Positions 1 to 10,490 of a DNA stretch of 64,000 bases are shown here, one piece after another. Every line of letters begins with the position of its first letter. Positions within the stretch are counted from its first letter, which is position 1. Source of the stretch: Chelydra serpentina (taxonomy: Eukaryota > Chordata > Testudines > Chelydridae). A model generated the notes under the pieces. It worked only from the letters and a program-made list of their open reading frames with translations. It was not told the DNA's origin and made no database searches. The stretch is from the NCBI GenBank assembly GCA_037349315.1, contig JBAIAC010000042.1, forward strand, positions 1,116,001 to 1,180,000, written 5' to 3'. Made by a program: the position numbers and the translations under genes.

Positions 1-284
1 TATTTATCCATTTGGGCTTAATGGTGCTCCATGAATTCTCTTCGCATTCCCAAATCTGAATGATATTCCACTCCTGATTCCTGTCCATTTGTGAATGACA
101 TCCTAGGCATTACATCACCACCCAGGTCAAAATGATACAGGAACAATGTGCAGTTAAGAGCTGGATGCATGAAACTCATGTGATCCAGCTAAAACAGGTT
201 CACTGTTACATGTGGATGGGAAGACAGAAATGCACCTATATTGTGTAGTGAATGAGATTCTCTCTTCCTCTGTCCCTACCCTAG
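1..284. other. Probable intron 2 of KLRB1-like gene A; no exon seen
   Basis: No coding exon is recognisable. The stretch near 105-120 weakly resembles intron 2 of KLRB1-like gene B (near 59970-59990). The membrane-span exon of gene A therefore probably lies just left of the window, since in gene B that exon is only about 550 bases upstream of the stalk exon. This is inference from the paralogue. Confidence 0.35.
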
Positions 285-605
285 CTGTGATGGATACTAC
301 ACTGCTGATCGCCATATTTGGGGTCGGGAAGGAATTTTCCTCCAGGGTAGATCGGCAGAGGCCCTGGAGGTTTTTCGCCTTCCTCTGCAGCATGGGGCAC
401 GGGTCACTTACTGGAGGATTCTCTGCATCTTGAAGTCTTTAAACCATGATTTGAGGACTTCAATAGCTGAGACATAGGTGAGAGGATTATTCCAGGAGTG
501 GGTGGGTGAGATTCTGTGGCCTGCATTGTGCAGGAGGTCAGACTAGATGATCATAATGGTCCCTTCTGACCTTAAAGTCTATTAGTCTATGAGTCTATTT
601 TACAC
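285..605 (+). repeat. Dispersed repeat ending in a CR1-type tail
   Basis: The segment has the layout of a common turtle interspersed repeat that finishes with a CR1-like 3' end. It ends in short tandem units of the tctatgag kind after a stretch reading gtcagactagatgatcat. Such near-octamer tails are typical of CR1 retroposons. It lies in an intron, 100 bases upstream of the stalk exon of KLRB1-like gene A. Confidence 0.6.
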
Positions 606-710
606 CTCCCACAATTGTTTTTTTAATTCCTAAATGGCTGCAATAGAAGTGATCTTTTTATTGACGCTGATGCTCTTTTGAAGTTTCCCAGCTGCATGTC
701 TCTGGTGAAG

Positions 711-848
711 GACAGACCAGAGGAGCTCTGAATACATCGGAGAATAATGAAACCAGAAACGTCAGTAGCACTGAATGCTCCTGCAGAGAGGATTTCCGGT
801 CTCGCTTGAAACTAATTCTATGTGAACCCCACAATGACAGCTTGGCAG
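711..848 (+). CDS. KLRB1-like: KLRB1-like A, stalk exon
   Basis: The exon follows ...ctggtgaag and ends at a gtaacc donor, the same borders as the stalk exon of gene B (gtgaag / gtaact). It is phase 1 and encodes 46 residues beginning GQTRG, parallel to GQTGR in gene B. It has three cysteines (EC, SC, LC) and four N-glycosylation sequons (NTS, NET, NVS, NDS). It is eight codons longer than the gene B stalk. The exon was found by comparison with gene B; there is no transcript evidence. Confidence 0.72.
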
Positions 849-3800
849 GTAACCACAGCTCCTGCTGTCCCAGAGCCATGAGTCGCTCTCCCTTAAAGAA
901 TTTGCAGCACTCTCGCTGTGACTGAAAATCTAGGCACCATGTTAAAGGGACACTGTCCACTTGAAATACAATGGACCAGATTCTCATTCATACTGAGGCC
1001 CCTTTATATACATTACTCCAGTGTTGTGATCCCCGAGCATTCAAAAACCACGAGTCAGGCCCTACAAATCATGAGATTGGCTTATTTTAGGAAAATTATA
1101 CATTTGGGGTTCTTTATGTTTGCCTTCTGGTTTCTGAGCCTTTAGGTTGCACTTGGGTCCTACTGTCAGGCTTTTCTCAGAATGATGAGGACTAGAAACT
1201 TTCTGTAATGAAACTGAAATTCTCACATAATCCCCTGACTCCAGGAGCTGGGGCTTAAAGGAAAACACCAAACTTCACAAGACGTGTGATAAAAATAGGA
1301 GAGATGTGAACATTGCCAAAGTGACAGTGTGTGTAAGCATGGGAGTAAACTCTTTTTTCATTTTTTAGTCAAAGAGTTCTGGAGGCAGAAGGTTACTTCA
1401 ACAAAAGCTAGAAAATTTCAAATGAAACAAGTTTCCTGTGAAGAATTTCATTTTGAAAAAAGGCAAATTTTTTTGCCAATCAACTCTACTCATAACTACA
1501 GCAGGGAAAAGAATGTTCAGACAACAGGCTGATTTTTAAGTAACTGGAATGTTTTTTAATGTGCTCTAATGCTTTGCTGTGGTAGTGATGTACTATGCAC
1601 CCAAAGATCCTCTTTTCATCAGTCCCAACTGGTGGGTGCAAGGTAAATGCTGTGGCTGGCTCTTTCTGTACCAGTAGGGTTATTTCACTCTCCCGGTCAT
1701 CCTGCTCCTCTTTTGTATCTCCACCTGTTTCCCATCCTATGTTTGGATTGGTAGCTCGTGTACTCACCTATCACAATGGGGTCCTATCCATGGCTGTGGC
1801 CTCTCTGTCCTACTGTAATACTAATATTGATTATTATTGATTTGTATTGTAGCAGTGCCCAAAGGCTCAGCATTCAGGGCCCCATTGTGCCAGGTGCTGT
1901 ACAAAAACACATCATAAAAAGACAGTCCTTGCCCCCAAAGAATTTACAATCTAAGTAAAAATTAATAAGTCTCAGCTGTTTGTGCAGAGGATCAGCAGTG
2001 ACATCTAGTGGTCAGAGTAACTCCCATTGCTAGAGCATAGGCAGTTTTAATAATAGTGTAATAATACCATTTCTCTAGAGATTGGATCACAAAGTGTTTT
2101 TCAAACTATGTAATACTATCAGGAATCATTTCCCCCACTACTGAAATGCAGCCACCTCTGGGGTGAAACTCAACAACTGTTTGTTTTAGGCAAATGACTG
2201 AAGAAGACTCCCATAGCCTGCTGGAATTGCAGAGGGCGTTTTAGAGAGGCAAACTGAAGTCACCCAGGCTGGAATTTGAGCAGGTTCAGACCTCCCAGTA
2301 TTCAAGAAGAGCCAGATGACTGGAAGGTAGCTAATGTAATGCCAGTTTTTAAAAAGGCTCCAGAGGTGATCCTGGCAATTATAGCCTGGTGAGCCAGACT
2401 TCAGTACTGGGCAAATTGGTAGAAACTATAGTGAAGAACAGAATTAACAGACACATAGATCAACATGATTTGTTGGGGAAGAGTCAACATGGCTTTTCTC
2501 AAGAGAATTCTTCCAGGGAGTCAACAAGCAGGTGGATGAGGCTGATCCAGTGGATAGAGTGTAGCTGGGTATTCAGAAAGCCTTTGACAAGGTCCCTCAA
2601 CAAAGGCTCTTAAAGGTAACTAAGTAGCTATGGTGAGGTCCTTTCGTGTATCAGTTACTGGTTGACAGATAGGAAACAAAGAGTAGGAATAGTTTTCACA
2701 GTGGAGAGAGGTAAAGAGTGGGGTCCCCCAAGGATCTGTACTGGGACCAGAGCTGTTGAAAATATTAATGATTTGAAAAAAGGGGGTGAACAGTGAAGTG
2801 GCAAAGTTTGCAGATGATACAAAATTATTCAAGATAGTTAAGTCCAAAGCTGACTGTGAGGAGTTACTGAGGGATCTGTCACAACTGTGTGACATGGCAA
2901 CAAAATGGCGGAGGAAATTCAACATGGATAAGTGCAAGGTAATGCACATTGGGGGAAAAAATAATCCCAACTATACGTATTAAATTAGAACACTGATGGG
3001 TTCTAAATTAGCTATTACCACCCAAAAAGATCTTAGAGTCACCGTGGATAGTTATATGAAAGCTTCCACTCAATATACATCAGTGGTCAAAAAGGCTAAC
3101 AGTATGTTAGGAACTATTAGGAAAAGGATAGAAAATAAGACAGAAAATATCATAGTGCCTCTATATAAATCCATGGTGCACCTTGGATACTGTGTATAGT
3201 TCTGGTCGCCCCATCTCAAAAAGCACGTAGTGGAACTGGTTCAGAGAAGGGCAACAAAGATGATCAGTGTTATGGAACAGCTTCCATATAAGGAAACACT
3301 AAAAAAAGATTAGGGCTGTTCCGCTTAGAAAAGAGACAACTGCGGGGGTGGGGGGGCATATAATAGGACATGAATGGTGTGGAAAAAGTGAATAGAGAAG
3401 TGTTATTTACTAGGGCTGCCAAGCGATTAAAAAAATTAATTGTGCGATTAATCGTGCTGTTAAACAACAATAGAATACCATTTATTTAAAATATTTTTGG
3501 ATGTTTACTACATTTTCAAATATATTAAATTCAACTTTCACGATAAAGAGATTGCACTTCAGTACTTGTATGACGTGAATTGAAAAATACTATTTATTTT
3601 GTTTATCATTTTTACAGTACATATATATGTAATAAAAATAATATGAAGTGAGCACTGTGCACTTGTATTCTGTGTTGTAATTAAAGTTAATATTGAAAAT
3701 GTAGAAAAACATCCAAAAATACTTAACAAATTTAAATTGGTATTCTATTGTTATAAGTGTAATTAATCATGATTAATTTTTTTGAGTTAATCGAGTGAGT

Positions 3801-6800
3801 TAACTGCGATTAATTGACAGCCCTATTATTTACCCTTCACACAATACAAAAACCAGGGGTCATCCAATTAAATTAACAGGCAGCAAGTTTAATACAATGA
3901 GAGGAACTGTGGAACTCATTGCCATAGGATGTTATGGCCAAAACTGTGACTGGGTTCAAAAAAGAAATAGATCCATCAATGACTACTAGCCAAGATTGTC
4001 AGGTATGCAACCCCATAATTGGTGCGATACTAAACTTCTGACTACCAGAAGCTGGGAGTGGAAGTTGGATAACTCCGTAATTGCCCTGTTCTGTAAACTC
4101 CCCAGGAAACTCTGGTATGGGCCACTGTCAGAGACAGGATACTGAGCAAGATGGACAGTGGTCTGACTCAATATGGCAGCTCTTATGTTCTTAATGACCC
4201 CATGGGGACCTTGCTTTTAGATCTCAGCTGAACCATGGCAATAGCAGTGGTACAGCGCCCCCTACTGCCAGGCTGGGGCACTGGATTCAGTTCTGCCTTG
4301 GTAGGTGGTGTCCCTCCTTCTTAGGCATCAATATTATTTGTTTCCACACTGATTTTCCCATGAGGTCTCCCATCGGAGTATAGGCCGAGCCTGTCTCTGT
4401 TCAGCTTTTATGATCTCACATGACCAAACCTCAGTGAACTACATTTAATGCACCAATCCAGAAAATCCCACCCAGTAATTCCTGCACAGAACCTGGAACT
4501 TGTGACTGAGTTAGAGCAGATCTAATAAGAGAGCAACTCTGTGTAAAGACTTCAGATGAATTCTCTCCTCTCTGGCCTCCCAGCTCTGCCAGTACCACTC
4601 AGTCATGACCTGCAGCGTGCCTGTCTGTTTGCATGCTGACCTCTGAGAAAAGCCCTTGCTAGTATGTTGAGTCTGAAGACTTTTACACAGCTGTAGGGGA
4701 AACTTCAGCAATATCTAGAACTGGAGCTGGTACATTGCAAACCTAGTTCATGAAAAATATGAAAAGAAACAAAAGTTTGCTGTCCTTTGAAGGAAATAGA
4801 AAAGTGAAAGTCCTCCCCCTCTTGTCTTATGGGGGGAAGTGTTAAGAGTAAGTGTTGATTTCCCCTCCAAAATTGAATGAAAACTTCCCCCACCCCCCAA
4901 AAAATCAGTATTTCCATTTTCAGTCCCTCTCCCCATCAAAAGATGAAAAATGACACCAAAATAAAAACTTTGTTTGTTTTTATTTTGGTCAAAATGGCAT
5001 TTTACCATTAAAAACCAGCTTTGAACAAAAGCTTTCAGCCAGCTGCAGTTTGAATGTTCAGAATTGACGACACCTCTGTTCCCATCTCTCCCTGCAGGGG
5101 GCTCCGGGTGCAAACTCTGCCCCAGGGACTGGCTGCTGCGTGGGGACAAGTGCTACTGGCTGTCGAAAGAGAGTAAGGACTGGAGTGGGAGCCGTGATGA
5201 CTGCTCCCGGAAGAGCTCTCGCATGCTCGTGATCAAGAACCGGGAGGAGATGGTAACACAAAATACAGGCTCATCAAACTCCAGCTGGAGAGAGACGTGA
5301 CATGTGTCGCTAGTTACAACCCCAGTGCAGCAGGTTTATCCAGCCTGGCTCTGCCCCATTTCTCCTTTTCCCCCAGTTAACCAAACTCCACACTGGGGTG
5401 TTTTCTCCCCTTTGGGGCGTCTGGCTGATTAACATCCAGTTCAGAACAAGAACCCCACAGCTTTCCCACCCCGGACTGCCCAGCTGGCTCCTGCAGGCTT
5501 TGCACCCCTGAGCCCTGTCTGAGAGCTCAGCAGAGCCCTTCTGCATAGAGCTGGTCACAGAACCCTCCTACTCCATCAAATCTCGCCCTGCCTGGACTGG
5601 CCTCGGGCTGCCCTTGTAACCCCACCAGGCCTGGATCCTGGTCACCTGCTTCCTTCACCTGAACCTCACAGACCAGGGGCACCTAGTCACAGGTGAGGCT
5701 GAACCCAGGACTCCCTTAAAGGGCCAGCTCACTCTGTGACACCAAGGACTGTTACTGGTGTTACCACCCCTGCACAAAGAGAGACATATTTCCCAGCACC
5801 TGCACTGGGACTCTGCCCAGGGGCGAGGGTGAATTAGCTCAGGGGATGATGGTTCTCCTGTTGGCGTTATGAGCAGAGCCACTGAAGCCAAGAGCAGGCA
5901 TTTAACGGGGGCACTAAAGGAATTCGAGCACGTTACAGCATATTCACCCCACCCCCTCTGCTTTGCCCTTCACAGGATTCCATACAGAATGTTACACAAG
6001 GTGCAAATAATGTCTGGATTGGACTCAACGTGACACCCCCAGGGGGGAAATGGACCTGGGTGGACAGTTCCCCATTAGATCCAATGCTGTAAGTGCTGCC
6101 TGGCATTTACTGTTTGATGGATGTTTGGAAAAAGCTCCCATTGTATAACATGCTGATGTCAAATATCCCACGTCTGTCTAAGGCCGGGTCTACACTGAAA
6201 AGTTTTACCAACATAACTACATCAGTTAAGGGTATTTTTGCTGTGCCAGCAAAGGCCCTAGTGTAGCTGCACTTATGCCAATGTACCTGTGCTTATCGCA
6301 GTGTAGCTTATGCTGACTGGGGGCACTGGCATCAGCTGTAGTGGTAGAAGCACTTAGCTATGGATATAGCTCTGTCCACGCTACAGGGTTTCCAATATCA
6401 CTGCATCAGAAACACCTCCTAGTGTAGACAAGGCCTAAGGTGCTGATCTGGCCCCCATTGTTATAGTATCTGAGCATCTCACATCCTTTACTGTATTTAT
6501 CCTCTCATGCACCTGTGATGCAGGGCAGGGCTATTATCCCCTTGCTATAGATTGGGAAACTGAGGCACAGAGAGACTAACACTGGGATTAACAAAGGTAT
6601 TTAGAAGCCTAATGCCCATTGACTTCAAGGGGAGTTAGGTGCCTAAAGATCACCGAGACTCTCACTTTAAGTGACTTGCCCAGAGTGTCACAGGAGCATG
6701 GGCAGAGCAGGGAAGCGAACCCAAGTCAGCGCCCTAACCCTTGAACCATCCTTCCTGTCACACGTCAGCTCCTCTGTGCCGGCAGCTGGAGGCTGTGACA

Positions 6801-9239
6801 TGTAATCACAGGTAAGAATGTGGCCACTGCTCCTGCCAGTGCAAGGGGGACACGGCAGCCAGTGCGCCAGTCTCTGCCCCATGGTGCCGGGGGGGCGGAG
6901 ATGGGAGGGGGGAGATGGGGGGGGGACCCTGATAAGAGGTTGTGCCTAGGGCCCTCAAATGTCTTACTACAGCCCTCTCTCTGCTGTGTTCCCTGAGCTC
7001 TGCTCCTCTCTCTGGTCTTTCTGCTCCCAGTGTCAGAGTGGGCGGGGGGGAGGGAAGAAATTTGATGATATCTCTCAGGCACCACCCATTTGTGGGGTCA
7101 CAGTGAGCTGCTGCTCCTAGAAAATTGGGCAGATTCTTATCCCTTGATCCTCCCTCTCCTGCCTTGCATTAGAACAGTGGAATTTATCATCTGTGCAGAT
7201 CTGCCTTAATGTCCCACTGAAGTGCATGGGGCAACTCCCCCCACATTGTCTCTCGGCTTGTCTAGGCAAGCAGTTGGTTGGCAGCAGGCTGGGCTCTAAA
7301 CCTACCTCAGTCACACAAGCCGGCTGTACACTGACTGCCCTGTGGACCCTGCTGTTGTGCACTAAAAATTCCGTACCACGTTTTCAGCGTGCGGTCAGAT
7401 TTTCCACACGGCCTGTGAGCACAAGCGAGATTTACACCCCAGCCTGCTGTGCCGTAGGGGCTGGATTCACAAAGAGACGTATGTGATGAGACGCTGAGTA
7501 GCAGCACCTAATTTTTAGGCACCAAGAAAATCCCTGGGATTCATAAAGCCCGAGTTAGGTGCCCCGGCTCCCTTGTGCAATGCGTGGGGAGAGCCAAGCA
7601 CCTCCCAATGGGATTCACAAAAACCAGCACACTAGGTGGGGAACCGCCTGAGCTAACCAATGGGAGATGTCAACACGAGAGGGGAAGGTGCCAACTGCCA
7701 CCTCTCTCAAGGAATTCGGTGCCTAAGTATGTCTACACCAGTGGTTCTCAACCAGGGGTCCAGAGGGCCGGGAGCCAGTTTCAAGGCGCTAGGGAGCCCC
7801 GTTGCTGAAGCCCGGTGCCTCCGCGGGGCTGAATCTGGGAGCTGAGCCGGTGCGGGGGAGCGAGGTTGAAGCCTTGAGCCCTGGCACTCCCTGCTGGGTT
7901 AAAGCCCTGAGCCCCGGCACCCACCAGGGGGCTGAAGTCGGAACCGAGGGGCTGAAACCTGGAGTTCAGAGCCGAAGCCCCAGCCCCAGCGCCCCTGAAC
8001 CCCTGCGGGTCTAAAGCTTGGAGACCCAGTGCCCCTGCCAGGCTGAAGCCTAGAGCCAAAGGGCTGAAACCCAGGGCCACAGTGGAGTAGACACTTTCTA
8101 CAGCAACATTAGGGTTTTTTCCATCACTGTAGTAAAGCCACCCTCCTGGAAGGCAGTAGCTAGGTCAATGGACTTGATCCAATAGAAGATATTTTCTCAC
8201 CCACTTTGTCTCTCTAATATCCTGGCACCAACAACCCCGAGCCTGGGCAGCTGTGGGGAGCCACGGACTTGTCACTGCCAGGGGTGGAGGGGTCCGAGAG
8301 CAGCCCCCGGCCTGTGTCCCTGCCCCCCGGACTCCCCGCCCAGAGCAGGTAGAGGATCCACAGCTCCTCGCGCTGCTCTTACCCCGACTTGGCTGCGTCC
8401 GGGGACCGGGGCCTTGGAGCTACAGCCCGGCCATGGTAAGAGCTGCACAGGCAGCTGCGGGGAGCTGTGGATCCTCTACCTGCTCTGGGTGGGGAGTCCG
8501 GGGGGCGGGGACACAGGCCGGGGGCTGCTCTCGGACCCCTCCACCCCTGAGTGACAAGTCCGTGGCTCCCCACAGCTGCCCAGGCTCAGGGTTTGGGGCT
8601 TTGGTGGGAATAGGAGGGGCAAGGCCCATCCACTTTCAAAAAGTGGGAGGGCCATGGCCCCCTGGTCCCCACTGTTCTGGCACCCCTGTTAGGCTCTTAA
8701 GTCCCTTTGTGAACCCAGCCCTAACCATTCATCTGGACAAGTCCTCAGGCTCCCTGCAGCTGTCTATTACTCAGGTCACATGGTGCAGGTTTCCTCTCTC
8801 CCCGAGACTCAGATTTGGTTTTTAAAGGGAAGCCGAGATGCGGGAGCTCAAGGTGGCTGCTTCCAATGAGAAAGTACCAGGTTACTGACCCATGAGATTC
8901 AGCCTAGTTCATTCCTTGCCAGAGACCCCCCTAGCTCATCTCACCTCCAGGGCTGTCTTTTCGACTGAAGCTCTGCAGGAAAGTTACAGAGATGAAGGAC
9001 AACACCAGAGCCAAGCTTCCCATTACGAGTGAGGGGGAAGAAAGACTCACCCATGGGCCTTTCCTTGTTACAGGGACCACAGTGACACTGACTCTCTCTC
9101 TCTCTAACTCTGCAGCTTTCAAGTCTCAGGCTCTGCTGAAGGGAACAGCTGTGGCTGGATCAGAGGCAGCCGGATTCACTCTGAGACGTGTGCGGCTGAG
9201 TTCAAATGGATCTGCCAGAAAGAAGCTGCCGTGATATAA
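711..9239 (+). CDS. KLRB1-like: KLRB1/NKR-P1-like C-type-lectin-like receptor A (5' exons outside window)
   Basis: Type II membrane receptor of the NK-cell lectin-like group; members bind CLEC2-family ligands on neighbouring cells. Four exons join in frame: 711-848 (stalk), 5098-5252, 5976-6088 and 9116-9239 (lectin-like domain), giving 177 codons including the shared first codon and the stop TAA at 9237-9239. All junctions are GT-AG and phases match. The domain shows GCKLCPRDW, the WIGL core, TWVD, and the closing cysteines in NSCG, SETC and WICQKE, as in KLRB1. The calcium-binding EPN and WND triplets of classical lectins are absent, as expected for this group. Cytoplasmic and membrane exons must lie left of the window, so whether this copy is inhibitory or activating cannot be read. 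No AATAAA follows the stop closely; the first I see is near 10828. A KLRF-like or other KLR label is possible but less likely. Confidence 0.85.
849..1837 (+). other. Intron of KLRB1-like A; no feature seen
   Basis: Beginning of the 4.2 kb intron between the stalk exon and the first lectin-domain exon. I see no exon, known repeat end or target duplication in this part. Confidence 0.4.
1838..1960 (+). repeat. MIR/amniote SINE-like fragment
   Basis: The string ccattgtgccaggtgctgta followed by a cttgcccccaaag segment matches the layout of the 3' part of amniote MIR-like SINEs. A related version recurs at 50160-50250 (gcaagcgttgtacaaa followed by ctgcccccaaa). The fragment is intronic. Confidence 0.5.
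1977..2065 (+). repeat. Segment similar to 61018-61105 in intron 3 of gene B
   Basis: Both segments start with cagctgtttgtgca, contain gtgacaYctagtggtca, and end with tagtgtaataa. Each lies downstream of the stalk exon in its own gene. This suits descent of both introns from one duplicated gene. However, the gacatctagtggtca core also occurs at 33857-33875 in reverse, so an old dispersed repeat is an alternative. Confidence 0.5.
2285..4195 (+). mobile_element. CR1 LINE copy, 5' truncated and decayed
   Basis: Reverse-transcriptase fragments in several frames follow the CR1 order. A finger/palm piece lies at 2389-2613 (KSQHGF motif), FADDTKLF is at about 2807-2830, the thumb-like piece is at 2840-2983, and a C-terminal piece is at 2996-3199 (VKKANSMLGTIRK). 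The 3' end reads gtctgactcaatatggcagc and then tgttctta, as in other reptilian CR1 tails. Frameshifts and stops make it inactive. It is split by a hAT-like insertion at 3411-3825 and lies in an intron of KLRB1-like A. Confidence 0.88.
3411..3825. mobile_element. hAT-like MITE nested in CR1, perfect 8-bp target duplication
   Basis: The 415-bp AT-rich element starts tagggctgccaa and ends in the inverse form ttgacagcccta. It is flanked by the direct repeat ttatttac at 3403-3410 and 3826-3833. An 8-bp duplication and short inverted ends point to the hAT superfamily. No transposase is present, so it is non-autonomous. The flanking CR1 reads smoothly once the insert is removed, matching the CR1 at 30386-31000. 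Confidence 0.85.
4200..5097 (+). other. Intron of KLRB1-like A; no feature recognised
   Basis: The stretch runs to the acceptor ctctccctgcag at 5086-5097. It contains low-complexity A/T-rich sequence around 4850-5030, but I recognise no exon or repeat family. Confidence 0.4.
5098..5252 (+). CDS. KLRB1-like: KLRB1-like A, lectin-domain exon 1
   Basis: The acceptor is tccctgcag and the donor is ATG|gtaaca. The exon is 155 nt, exactly the length of its counterpart in gene B (62836-62990). It encodes the start of the domain: CKLCPRDW, KCYWLSKE, DDCSRKSS and MLVIKNREEM. The four cysteines are in the positions expected for a KLR-type domain. Confidence 0.92.
5253..5975 (+). other. Short intron of KLRB1-like A
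   Basis: The 723-bp intron has borders gtaaca and cttcacag. I see no repeat or RNA gene in it. Confidence 0.6.
5976..6088 (+). CDS. KLRB1-like: KLRB1-like A, lectin-domain exon 2
   Basis: The acceptor is gcccttcacag and the donor is CT|gtaagt (113 nt). The exon encodes the WIGLNVTPP core and KWTWVDSS, the conserved centre of the lectin-like fold. The acceptable sequons are QNVT and LNVT. The exon is one codon longer than its gene B counterpart. Confidence 0.92.
6182..6435. mobile_element. Harbinger-like MITE with TAA target duplication
   Basis: The 254-bp element starts ggccgggtctacact and ends in the inverse form agtgtagacaaggcc. It is flanked by taa at 6179-6181 and 6436-6438. Inverted ends and a 3-bp TWA duplication are the marks of PIF/Harbinger elements. 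It lies in the third intron of KLRB1-like A. Confidence 0.75.
6530..6760 (-). repeat. MIR-like SINE fragments, interrupted
   Basis: Reverse-strand MIR signatures are visible: gattgggaaactgaggcaca near 6550-6570 and agtgacttgcccagagtgtc near 6670-6690. The material between them is another sequence, so the SINE looks split. Confidence 0.6.
7130..7735. repeat. Unassigned dispersed repeat
   Basis: Internal near-repeats of a ggattcacaaa / ggattcataaag motif (7453-7462, 7537-7547, 7612-7621) and phrases such as taggtgcc suggest a degenerate SINE-like or MITE repeat. A related phrasing (gcagattcacaaaggtac) recurs at 47603-47621. No coding content is supported. Confidence 0.4.
7740..8690. mobile_element. 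Composite MITE region containing a long foldback
   Basis: It begins with cagtggttctcaaccagggg, a hAT-type terminal sequence, and continues GC-rich to about 8690. Long open frames here, including one spanning 8253-8825, come from GC-rich inverted repeats and show no protein family. Element boundaries are uncertain and at least two elements are probably joined. Confidence 0.5.
8239..8586. repeat. Long inverted repeat (foldback), arms about 150 bp
   Basis: The left arm at about 8239-8384 is the near-exact reverse complement of the right arm at about 8435-8586, with a loop near 50 bases. Outer ends read gagcctgggcagctg and cagctgcccaggctc; inner ends read gctcttacc and ggtaagagc. Transcribed as part of the KLRB1-like A intron, it could form a long hairpin. 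Confidence 0.85.
9116..9239 (+). CDS. KLRB1-like: KLRB1-like A, last lectin-domain exon with stop
   Basis: The acceptor is the strong pyrimidine tract ctctctctctctaactctgcag. With the two bases CT of the previous exon it reads LFQVSG, NSCGW, SETCAAEFKWICQKEAAVI and then TAA. This closely follows the KLRB1 pattern of NSC, YC and WICQKE at the end of the domain. The 3' UTR begins at 9240. Confidence 0.92.
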
Positions 9240-9513
9240 ACAGTCGGGCTGAGGATTTTTATTTGTGTATCTGTAACATGAAATACGGGTGTTTAGGCTC
9301 ATGGGGCAGGATGGTGGCTTTAGGCGGAGCTCTAAGCCAGGGGAAGAGCAGAACCCCAGGAGGCCCTGGGCCTCAGGTGCCCCTCGCAGTCACAGTTCCT
9401 CCCCTCGGTTCTTCTCACTGGCTTGGGGTGTAGAGTTGTAATTTATAACTGTCCTAAACCTGGAAGAAATGACTAACCTTTGATGCTTCCCAGGGCAGTG
9501 AGGCATCTCACGA

Positions 9514-9992
9514 CCAGAGGTGAAAGTCAGCCAGTACGGGCCGGTACGGCATACCGGTAAGAAAGTGGCCGCTGGTACGGGCCGGTACACAGCCGACGTT
9601 AAAGCGCTGCCGCGGCACTGCTTTAAGCACCGTATCGGCAGGGTTGCTGATGGGGGCAGCTGCCCCAGGGCCCAGCGATTTGGAGCCCTAGGCCCTTTTA
9701 AATCGCCGCCAGAGCCCTAGGCCACCGTCATCTCTACCCTGGAGCTCCGGTGGTGATTTAAAGGGCCCAGGGCTCCAGCCGCTGCCATGGTAGTGGTGGC
9801 CGGGAGCCCAGGGCCCTGGGCAGCGCAGGGCGGACAGCACTGAAGGGCTGGCTGGGGGAGTCTGGCCCCAGCTCTGCCCCTTCCGCCCAAGGCCCTGCCC
9901 CTTCCAGGGGCCCAGAGCCACCCCACACACCCTTGCCCAGTTGTCCAGCTGCCCTGTGTACTGGTAAGTCCTTTAAGTTACTTTCACCCTGG
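9514..9992. mobile_element. GC-rich MITE with ggtgaaagt ends
   Basis: Inverted ends read ccagaggtgaaagt at 9514-9527 and actttcaccctgg at 9980-9992. Internal sequence carries tttaaatcgcc and ggtggtgatttaaagggccc motifs. A related right end occurs at 43231-43250 and similar internal sequence at 22460-22520, so it is a dispersed family. Target duplication was not resolved. Confidence 0.6.
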
Positions 9993-9995
9993 CAG

Positions 9996-10490
9996 CAGGG
10001 CCGGCTCTGGCTTTTTTGCCGCCCCAGGCAAAAAAAGCCACCGGCCGCCCCTCTCCCCCAGCCAGGAGCGCGGCATGGCCGCCGCCCAGCTGCCCGGTTG
10101 AGGCGCTGGCGGGGAGGGCTGCATGCCCGCGGCCCCGCTGCGGGGAGCGCAGCATGCCCGTGGCCCCGCTGGGGCCGGGGCGGGGAACGCGGCATGCCCG
10201 CAGCCCAGCTCTGGGTGCCGGCGGGGAGGGCAGCAGCATGCCCCGCTCTCCCGCGGCCGGCCGGAGCACTGCGGGGAGGGCGGCGGCATGCCCGCTCTCC
10301 CCTGGCTGGAGGAGCACTGCAGGGAGGGCGGCGGCATGCCCCGCTCTCCCCCAGTCGGCCGGAGGAGCGCCGCGGGGAGGGCGGCATGCCTATGGCCCTG
10401 CTCCCCCAGCCGGGCGGGGAGAAGCGCCGCCCCCAGAGGCTTGCTGCCCCAGGCATGCGCTTGCTGCGCTGGTGCCTGGAGCCGCCCCTG
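9996..10490. mobile_element. GC-rich MITE with internal tandem repeats
   Basis: Ends read cagggccggctc and gagccgcccctg, a near-inverted pair. Between about 10090 and 10400 a unit containing ggggagggcggcggcatgcc recurs about every 60 bases. This creates long overlapping open frames on both strands that should not be taken as genes. Confidence 0.6.

Noticed and set aside
5064..5097. ATG at 5064 as the start of KLRB1-like A
   Set aside because: It lies in the intron upstream of a good acceptor (ccctgcag). The stalk exon at 711-848 and the family structure require upstream exons.
8253..8825. 190-codon open frame on the + strand
   Set aside because: It runs through the long inverted repeat; the product is low-complexity and partly mirrors itself.
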